Source of the DNA: Petrosia ficiformis
Lineage: Eukaryota; Porifera; Demospongiae; Haplosclerida; Petrosiidae
DNA: 64,000 bases
NCBI GenBank assembly: GCA_947044365.1
Contig: OX345636.1
Span: forward strand, 62,369,537 to 62,433,536
Reading direction: 5' to 3'
Under the pieces are notes generated by a model. That model made no database searches. It worked only from the letters and a program-made list of their open reading frames with translations, and was not told where the DNA came from. Below are positions 55,851-64,000 of the stretch, in pieces (the first letter of the stretch is position 1; the number at the start of each line of letters is the position of its first letter). A program made the position numbers and the translations under genes.

Positions 55851-56104
55851 ATAATTATGTACATACAATGTACATGTACATGTACGTCTTAAACATGCAC
55901 TGTACCTGTGCATCCAGGGGTGTAGAAGTAGCCAGTCAGGCAGGACATATCTGGTAAATCTAGTGAATATCCAGTAAAATAAAACTGAGTTTATACATAG
56001 TATTTCGGATCATTATACAGCATTCAAAAATATGGTGAGTATCTCAAGTGTGAACACATATCTATACTATAATTATGTAAATGTCAGTAATAATTTCATA
56101 CACA

Positions 56105-56163
56105 CAAGGGTGTGGAAATAGTGACCTAATTGCTGGACATTTTGGATTGTTTTCACACCCTTG
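56105..56163. repeat. Deletion derivative of MITE family H2
   Basis: The 59-bp palindrome has CAAGGGTGTGGAAATAGTGA at one end and TTTTCACACCCTTG at the other. It shares the first 40 bp with the MITE at 17991-18154. No 8-bp duplication is visible. Confidence 0.6.
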
Positions 56164-56262
56164 TCCTAATCCCAAAATACATGTACATGTAAGATAGTCA
56201 TTTTCTAGTTGGGCCGTTTTCTTCATTTGAATTATCCACAGCAGATTCAAAATCAATCATAC

Positions 56263-56400
56263 AAACTTTTCAAAAAATGTATCTCCACTGGAGGTGCTGG
56301 ATGTGTACCCTCAAGCAGAGTACATTTTGTAATTGATGTGACTACTCTTATCACTACTGATTCAATGACATGTAACATTCCTTTGTCAAATGGTCTGCCC
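56263..56400 (-). CDS. Axonemal dynein heavy chain, upstream tail exon
   Basis: This minus-strand stretch follows acceptor AATAACCAG and ends at GTATGA. It encodes RPFDKGMLHVIESVVIRVVT and then LLEGTHPAPPVEIHFLKSLY. This fits the N1 tail block of dynein heavy chains (about IHxIExVVIxWxHQI...LLxGxxPxPxVELEFWKxR) that precedes the block in exon 55528-55758 in the same order. The Trp in the usual VIxW position is missing here, so it may be diverged or decaying. An ATG-led segment at 56468-56492 (MAEYRKFK|GTAAAC) looks like a first exon, but its phase does not fit this exon. Confidence 0.55.
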
Positions 56401-56492
56401 CTGGTTATTAAACATGAATATAAATGATTATAATGTATATGGGAAACTAATATAACCAAACGTTTACCTTTAAACTTTCTATATTCGGCCAT

Positions 56493-58557
56493 TTTGTATA
56501 CCTCATTACAGTTGTTAGCTACATACTTGTAATTTAGTTATTGCAGCTAAACTATATTATATATCAAAGTTGATTAATAATTATTCCTAGATACTTCTTT
56601 TCCTCTAAAATATGGCCGAATAGCAAATGTTTGAAAGTAGAATATCACATAAATTATTTTCCCATGTACACATGTATTGATGTAATTACTTCTCATAATG
56701 ACATCATTACCTTTTATGATCAGTAAAGCATTATAATAATTATTATGTACTGTGTAGTATAGATCTGATCCTCAGGACAATTCATTAGGAATCTTTGTGG
56801 AGTGTGATATTGATATATTTGATTATGCATGCAATTACTATTTGTGTCTGCAGTTTTGAAAAAAGATACATTCCCACTAAATAAGTTTCTTTCAATACTT
56901 ACATTTAATCACTCATCATCCATTGAAATACAGTATCTAAGAAGCTTAATAATAGCTCTTCCAGGCTTGATATCAAATTTCATTGACTTTTTGTACTATA
57001 TATATGGTGGAATAACTATTGACTGAAGATAAATATTTCATCAAAATTATTTTGTGTGAGTGTCTCTTTTCGAAAATTAGATCACATTAATTAAATATTA
57101 GGTCATATTAAATTTAATATAGCTAATGAAATTCTATATAATTATGTAATTATCATGTTCTGTAGTATACACATACATGCATGTAAGGTGAATAAACTTA
57201 TTGACTTAATTAAAATCAGAAAAGGAACAGCATCATACACACTCCCAAGTTGAATTCAGTAGCATTGATAATAGCTTCTGCTTGAGAAGGTATAGGTAGC
57301 AATATCCTTCTCTTTCTTAACACATACGCATCTCTTTCAAACCACCAACATGTATCATTGCATCATTAGACACAATATTGGGCCATTTTCTATTGTTTTA
57401 ATAAGTAAGTAGAGGAACCACCATCTGAGAGAGTGCAAATAATCATGTTGTTCCTAGAGGAAGTATCTGCTTCTCTCCACTCTTTTTCACTTTGTGCAGA
57501 AAAATTGCTTTTCACTTTATTATGAGCTGCAGGGCTGTCCCTGTAATTGCTTTCCACAGTGTTTAATTTTGTTATAGTAAATATTCAATTGATGTTAATT
57601 TAACAATGTACTTTTGTGTACTTATGCTACTTTAACAAAGAAAGGGCTGTTGTAATAGCAATTCATATATACATGTTGTTTGATCTGTATTACTATAATA
57701 ATTATTATTACTGTTGGAAAAGCATACTGAATGAATGAAACTGAGACCTCATATGCATGTATGTGGAGTAAGAGTGCAGAAGATGTCAATCAGCACGATG
57801 TCATTTGGAGCAGAACCCTGAAGTGAGTCTTGATTATTAACGAGATTATCCAATACAGATCAAAGAAAATTAAATGACTGCCTTTATTTCTTCATTATTT
57901 AAAGCAATGTATTTGTTTTAATAAATTATACAAAATTTAGAGATGGCACAAAAATCAGTTGGAAAACAAGGAATGTTATGAGCATGAAGAGGTACATTGT
58001 TAAAAAAAGATGCTCCCATATTTCATCACCTCAGGAGATGACAAACTAAGATGACCCTTGACAATAGAAAAAAAAATAAAACTTCAATTGTAGTGAATCA
58101 AACTCAAATCACTTGTGCGAGAACCGAACATTTTAACCACTATACTGTGAATTGACTACAGGAGATTATTGCCTAACATTCGTGTTATAAACATGAGACA
58201 GATATTTACTCAAGTGTACTTGTTTTGAAGCCATATTGTGTGCTTGAGGTGAGGAAAATGCTGGATCTCAAAGTGACGTTCCAGAGCTGTTTTTGTAAGA
58301 ACTTTGTAACTGGCTTTTAGAACAACTACAAGATAATGCTGGACAAGAAATGCATTCAAACAATATGTGACAACCAAGTAAATGAAAGAGGTCTTAATTC
58401 TTGATTTAACAGATGATGATACACACCCTGATCCCTGTTGTCATAAACTACTGTAGCTATGGCTACATAAGTATCATTGTGAAAAACACTTCAATTATGT
58501 GTTTGTGTTGATTAGTTTTTGTAGGATTCTTGGAAGTAATAGCTCAGAACAAGGTTC
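56493..58557. other. Gene-poor stretch with a tRNA-like SINE remnant
   Basis: Near 58092-58145 the minus strand has a possible A box (TATAGTGGTTAAAATG) and a B-box-like GAGTTTGATTC, so it may be a tRNA-derived SINE head. The arms do not fold well. Nothing else is recognised. Confidence 0.3.
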
Positions 58558-58774
58558 ATGAACATTAGTTGTGCAAGTGTTCCTTCTAAGAAGAGGAAAT
58601 TGGAAGATAAACATCAGGAAACTAAGACTCGTGATAACAAACGCACATCTGTCATCAATCGCAAAAGCAATGAATGTTCAGCAAATGATCAGTTAATGAA
58701 GAAAATGAGTGAAGCTATGATGATAATGTTGCAGCAATCATTCATGGACGTGAGAATGAAAATCCAAATGGAAA
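58558..58774 (+). CDS. Possible exon of a nuclear protein
   Basis: The frame has PSKKRKLEDKHQETKTRDNK, a basic nuclear-localisation-like cluster, and ends with SFMDVRMKIQMER. The end sequence AAAG|GTGATG could be a donor. No domain is recognised. Confidence 0.3.
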
Positions 58775-58779
58775 GGTGA

Positions 58780-60271
58780 TGTCTAAATAATATATCATAT
58801 ATGTTAGTAGTGTTGCAAAGGAGGAGGAATTTATGGCATCCAAATATCAGGATATTTGCTTTCTCACGATAAAAAAACATTATGATCAAGACTTGAAACA
58901 TGAAGTATTTGCTCACTTTATAGCTGAAAGGTCTTGCTATAGATGTTTATGCCAAAATCTTGTGTTTCTACTTTCATTTAGAAACCTGTAAATCAAGCAA
59001 CACAGTACAAGAACTTATCTACTGCCATTTTATTGCAAATTATTGATTTCAAGTTTTTGGTTTCTATGTATCGCAAACATATATTACATGAATACATAAA
59101 AACGCATCTTGATGCACTTCAGTTATATGAATATTTGAATGGGCCAGCATCCATACTAGTACTAGTAAGAAGTTTATTTACTGTATTCTGATACTATTAA
59201 AACAATTCATGCATATTTATCTCAAGAGCATATATATCTGCATTACTTCATACATGCATGTTCTTTGGAGCATGAAATAATCACAATTAGTTTAGAATTA
59301 GTGCACTTCCTGCTAAATGTATGTAGAAGGAGTTTTAATAAAGAAAATGAAGTATGTACATTCTATACATGTATGTATTATCATTTTTTTCTTGTGTTGG
59401 TTAATTATTACTTAGGTGTCATCGAATAGTTATTTTGTTAATAGGTACTAATTATAGCTTAGTGACTTTACATTTTGTGTGTAAATTGTGTTACTTACCA
59501 CTAAAATTTCTTATTTGGCATTTGTAGTTATTTTTGTTCTGTACCATATAGTAGCAGTGTTGTTTTTATTCAGAGAGTCTTAAAAATAGGATTATATTTT
59601 CAACAAGCTAGAGAGTTTGATGACGGTTACAAATACACAACTATTAGATTATTATATTGTATGCACTGAAACATGATTATCACGTAGTTTAATATTTCTG
59701 TATAGTATTAACTATGCACATCACTAGTAATTCCAGCAAACATGATAATGATCACAGAAGTATTGCATGATATGTATATTAATTATCATACATATTTCAA
59801 TAATAACACAGTTATTAAAAAACCTTTCCATTCAGATCGATCCTATTCCCTGCATCCACCTTTCACAGTAATCCCAACACGTCCATTTGGTTATATATTT
59901 CATATGATGTCATAGAGTGATCATACCTCTTAATAACAGATTCAGGTAGATTAGTCTGAAGAGATGAATAAATCAACATAATAATAAACAATATGATGTT
60001 TTAAATGAGGAACACATTATTATATGTATAGAGTATGTTTCATTGATGATATATTAGAAATACAATGATAACACTTCTATATTTGATGATAACAAAACTG
60101 ATACAAATATAAATTAATATAATTATTATTATAAGATAAAAACGTGTCATGTGATGTACATTACTTTATAACAGATGAAACTGGATAATTAAATTATCTA
60201 AATGTTGTTTATTGTGTTCATCCAATCCACCTAATATTATTAATGAGAAGGTACTATTTTATCAGTGAGTG
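58780..60271. other. Gene-poor AT-rich stretch
   Basis: No supportable feature. Confidence 0.4.
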
Positions 60272-60345
60272 CTGTAGTACTCTCTATGTAGGGATGGCAC
60301 TGAACAAATGGCTGCCCATACATTTCAATTGCAACTAGTGAGCTG
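60272..60345. repeat. Dispersed repeat D2, copy 2
   Basis: It has GTAGTACTCTCTATGTAGGG then GAGCTGAAAT, like 21808-21895. It lies about 350 bp upstream of the gene starting at 60698. Confidence 0.5.
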
Positions 60346-60627
60346 AAATCTCTACTAATATATACAGATACGAGTATTCATAATAGCATTATTATTAATA
60401 ATTCCAAGCAAAGTGAGGCTTTATTACTGCACTTCACTTTTTCGAAGTGGTGCTCCTGGTGGATCATCTAAATCTGAAATGCACTTATACATCATAACTC
60501 TACAATGACATCTTTAATGGTCTTGTAGCTTACAGTAATGATGCCTTAAATGGATTTTAACAGAATGGTAAGTTCTTATAACTTCCCTGCAAAGTTTTCT
60601 GTTCAAACCACACCTTCTAACAATTGA

Positions 60628-60642
60628 TGACGTCATATAAAA
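60628..60642 (+). promoter_or_regulatory. CRE plus TATA box core promoter
   Basis: TGACGTCA (perfect CRE, ATF/CREB site) is at 60628-60635, and TATAAAA at 60636-60642 directly follows. The first coding ATG is 56 bp further (60698), which leaves room for a start site about 30 bp after the TATA box. Confidence 0.6.
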
Positions 60643-60697
60643 ACACTGTTTGTTGGCACCAGCGTATCACTAACTAGTTACATTATTACAAAAGAGA

Positions 60698-63610
60698 ATG
60701 AGTCACTACAGAAGCAGTAGTAAGAATGAACATGGTGAGGAACTACTGAGTATGTCAGAAATGAAGGAGGAGTGGATGAAAGTGTTAGAGTCACAAACAA
60801 AAGATAAAAAGCAAATACTGTTAGATGGTAAGTGTACTATTACTAGATAGTATTATTATAATTATAATGACATTAACTATGTGATATGAGTGTGTACATT
60901 ACAATAGCAGATCACGCATAGCATGCAATTAACATAATAATTACAAGGAACAAATTTAGGGAAAATACATTACAGAGTATTCTTTATGTAGTAATTACAT
61001 ATAGACCATATGCTCAAGATTTAATTATGTCATTATTGCTAGAGTTGCAAAAAACCACTCAACTAATGTGGGTTAATTAATGGCAGATTATAATCTACAC
61101 AAAATACTAAAAGAATTGGATACTGTCACGCAAAAAAGGTACAGAGAGAAGTTTAATATAGCAATGTTACTGTAGAGGTAGTGCTGCAGATGGTGAAATT
61201 ATTGGATGAGATAGTGATTTATGTTGAATTATGTGATTTCATATGAACTGTTTGAACATTGATTCCACTCCATATGGAGAGTGGTTTTGTCATGATTGTC
61301 AGACTGCTGCATGAGTCTATAATTATACATTCCAGAAATTTAATATAACTACACTGTTATTATTATTATAATGCATGATTAATCAAATGGTAACAGATTC
61401 ACAACAATTACACAAAGCACAGCAAACAGTTACACTAAGTTCAGATTCCTCTTCACACATTATTGTATTTATAGGTAATGTTGATTCCAGCATTGTATAC
61501 TTTAGCCTCAGACTAGAAACCCAATCACCCTTTCTATATGCATCCGTATTCTGGAAAGTTGACAAGAGTATCAACCTCTAATATGCTGCATTGTTTCTTG
61601 CCTCTACTTGTACATACATTAGCACTCATAAAATCATTACCAATTGTACATGTATCTGATAATGCACTGTCTGAGCGAATGCAGATAGATCCTGACCTAA
61701 TGTTAGAACAGGCAAAAGGAATAGGCAGGCAGCGAGACGCTGTACAAGAGCAACGGGGTAACCTGCAAGGTGGAATGCAGCCAGCTTTGTTTGAAGTGAG
61801 ACGTTTGAATACCCAACCCGGGAAACCCATGAAGTATCTACCCATAGGAGGACCTAGACGGAGGTCAAGTGTCGCTAACAAGCAATGTTCCAGGTGAGGG
61901 AAAGGCCCCCACACTCGACAGTCCTGCCCTGCTAGTCAGGCAATGTGCCACTCTTGTCAGAAAAAGGGACACTATAGTTCTCAGTGTTTCATAAAATCTG
62001 TAGGTAGTGTAGCTACAGCCCTTTCTGAAATTGATGACAAAACTACTTAGCTCAACACGATTACCTCAAGTAGTACTACAAAATTATACTCCTAATCATC
62101 AAAAGGAATTATTCATCTCGTGGTTTAACTATCACATTCTATCATCTGTTTTCTCTTATGAGTAGATATCGAAGTGTGATGTTGATTTGTTTGGTAGTCA
62201 AGAATGTCTCATACATCCATTTGGTTTAGTAACACTATTGGCTCAATCAACATCTGGTACTGATATTGTCTTACGATAGTCAGTTCCAATTGAAGGTGTG
62301 AAATGTAATACTAAACTACTATGCATCACTCGCCTACTTGATACAACAGATACTAATACTAAAGGTATTATAATTATATGATAATTGTAGGAATTATTAC
62401 AAGTCATTATGTTATTTGTACACTTGAGTGTCTACGAGTCATCATACAGTTCAATCACAGGATCTATTAGTATATCTCATACACGTTAGGAATGTTATTG
62501 ATTAATAATATTACAGGATTCTATAACTAATAAACTAATTACTAATAAATGAGATACTTTAATTTGGTCATAGTTTGCATGTTCCTCTGTTTGCCTTCTG
62601 CGCATGAGCAATAAACTCATTTTAGATAAAGTGGAAAGTATATAGTGTAATATGACATGACCTTTCTGAGTATTGTTGTGTGATAATTGAATTATTACAT
62701 TCAGACATGAAAGAATTAGAAACAAAGTAAACTAAAACAAATCTGAGTAGAAACAGCTATATATAGGTTTGAGACTAACTTTTGGATTAGTATGATCATA
62801 TACTCCTTTGTCATCAAGATGTATGATGGTTCAGATAGATATCAGAAGGCTCCATGTTCAATACTTAGTCAGATTTTCTTTTGTGTGTAATTCTGTTGTA
62901 CCTCATTATTGTAATAACATCTTCCATTATCCTTATGCTATCAACCTTGTGTCCATGTATTAGACTATTATTGTAAAGCGCACCAGCATTATTTTAATAA
63001 ATTTTTATAATTTAATTATTCTATTTATTGTTATAATTTAATGACAATAACATAGTGTCGTATTATTGCAACCTTACTGATGACAAAAGACTGTAACATT
63101 ATAAAAAGTCCAGGAGAAACCCTCAAGCCTATTTAAAATTGAATACTCAATGGATGGTTGAAAATCTTTGGTTGCTGTTTCAAACACATGACATTGTAGT
63201 ACTTGTGCATAGAACTATGTATGTTCTCTTTTACATCAATTATGTAAATGTTTTCGCGATTCGCTTGACAAACCACCAGAAGCAGTACACACCTACAATT
63301 TGTTACAAGCATCTCATCATCATGGTATGAAATAGGGACTCGCCTTAAAATTTCTATGAATTATTGTGATAGTTTGAAAAGGGATGTCTCTTTGACTAAT
63401 GAAACAAAATTAGATAAAATCTTCAATGAGTGGATATCCAGTGAGACAACAGATGTAAAGTGGAGAATGGTCTTCAAAACATTACAATCACTTGGAAGAA
63501 CAAAAATGCTGAAAAAAGCAGTTGAATACTTGGAGAATCCTGACATATGCAGTAAATATATTCCAAAAAATGATTTCGCCCCTACACCAAACTCTATTTT
63601 TTTCTTTTAA
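60698..63610 (+). CDS. Small multi-exon gene, Death-like C-terminus (tentative)
   Basis: Exon 1 (60698-60827) reads MSHYRSSSKNEHGEELLSMS with an acidic helical end and donor G|GTAAGTG, phase 1. Exon 3 (61397-61474; DSQQLHKAQQTVTLSSDSSS) is symmetric in phase 1. Exon 4 (63336-63610) starts in the matching phase and ends in TAA. An alternative exon at 61087-61138 (DYNLHKILKELDTVTQK) also accepts phase 1, either as an alternative or as a terminal exon if read through to a TAG at about 61172. Exon 4 has ETKLDKIFNEWISSETTDVK and WRMVFKTLQSLGRTKMLKKA, which resembles Death-domain-like ends of many sponge signalling proteins (W and L positions). That similarity is weak. The total is about 160 codons. 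Intron 3 holds a gag fragment. Confidence 0.45.
61560..62050 (+). pseudogene. LTR-retrotransposon gag fragment with zinc knuckle
   Basis: The plus-strand frame encodes ERMQIDPDLMLEQAKGIGRQ then a Gln-rich linker and the nucleocapsid zinc knuckle. The knuckle reads QCSR, a stop (TGA at 61897-61899) in the position of the second Cys, then GKGPHTRQSCPA. After it comes CHSCQKKGHYSSQC, a complete CCHC. This is Ty3/Gypsy-type gag in layout. Further pieces to about 62370 may be pol remnants but are not recognised. It is broken and truncated. No LTR is seen. Confidence 0.6.
62051..63335. other. Intron-like stretch
   Basis: It includes possible retroelement leftovers to about 62370 and an NRF1-like TGCGCATG near 62599. 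No further gene is supported. Confidence 0.35.
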
Positions 63611-64000
63611 CTCCTTCAAATGAGGATTATTACTAAAGATTGTTATGCCTACCATAAATGTACTAAGCTTTCATATAGTGATCATGCATACATGTAACTC
63701 TTGATAACAGATTAAGGTAGATTAATCTACAGAAATAAATAACCGTTCACAAGAAAACTCCTGTACATTTACTGCAGCATTAGATGTGACAGGCTGACAC
63801 ATTTTCTGCACAGATATCCATATCAAGAATTCTGTACATTTCCTAGAACATTTCATGTGACATTGCTGACACATCTGCTACAGTTTTTAAAGCATAGATA
63901 ACATTCCACATTATCATCAAAATCATTAATTTTTGAGATACCATAATTATAATTATTACATAAAACGAAGGTGTGAACATCATATATACCACTCTCTAAC
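63611..64000. other. 3' flank, nothing recognised
   Basis: AT-rich sequence with no ORF, RNA or element ends that I can support. Confidence 0.4.

Overview
The window looks like nuclear DNA of an early-branching animal, most likely a demosponge of the Amphimedon type (inferred from gene content; not tested by any search). It is AT-rich and CpG-poor, has no operons, and its genes are split into short exons by short GT-AG introns. It carries a TKL kinase of a kind I associate with large sponge families, axonemal dynein heavy-chain exons, ankyrin exons, and many transposable elements of animal type. Most long open frames belong to transposons. Host genes appear mainly as scattered exons.

Layout. 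1-5 kb: a dispersed coding repeat, then a duplicated segment (arms 2.14-3.06 and 4.77-5.01 kb) interrupted by a broken tyrosine-recombinase (Crypton/DUF3504) gene and a fold-back element. The uninterrupted partner of this segment lies at 7.7-8.6 kb. 7-18 kb: short minus-strand exons, two of them ankyrin-like, lie among non-autonomous DNA transposons, several with exact target-site duplications. One of these carries a RecQ-like helicase fragment. 18-25 kb: four hAT-type or fold-back elements, microsatellites, and a minisatellite with a tRNA B-box-like core. 25.4-26.3 kb: the kinase exon. 26.7-29.0 kb: a three-level nest of transposons around a truncated IS3/integrase-like transposase. 30-34 kb: tandem repeats and a decayed minus-strand gene.

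34.4-41.4 kb is a 7.0-kb CACTA (EnSpm) element bounded by matching 10-bp ends. It contains a tnp2/DUF4218 transposase, a divergent Lys/Ser-rich minus-strand gene with duplicated exon pairs, and a two-exon mini-gene whose first coding exon is 9 bp. Immediately beside it, 41.5-49.5 kb is a decayed Helitron. Its first ORF has a hydrophobic leader ending in a perfect 2A-like motif (DVELNPGP), followed by a zinc ribbon. Then come the Rep, the PIF1-type helicase and an OTU protease. A 5'-truncated Penelope-like element, with its GIY-YIG endonuclease intact, sits in the helicase between 11-bp duplications and is fused in frame to it. Two tandem tRNA-like genes (73 nt, short variable loop, anticodon GGA) lie between the helicase and the OTU gene.

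49.5-64 kb: two more copies of the dispersed coding repeat, a 320-bp palindrome, dynein heavy-chain exons on the minus strand, and a small plus-strand gene (60.70-63.61 kb) with a CRE plus TATA promoter, phase-compatible exons and a weakly Death-like C-terminus. A gag zinc-knuckle fragment sits in its last intron.

The strongest unusual signals are the 2A-led Helitron ORF with the helicase-GIY-YIG fusion, the tRNA-like pair with a 3' hairpin complementary to its own acceptor strand, and the nested transposon stack. All calls are by eye.
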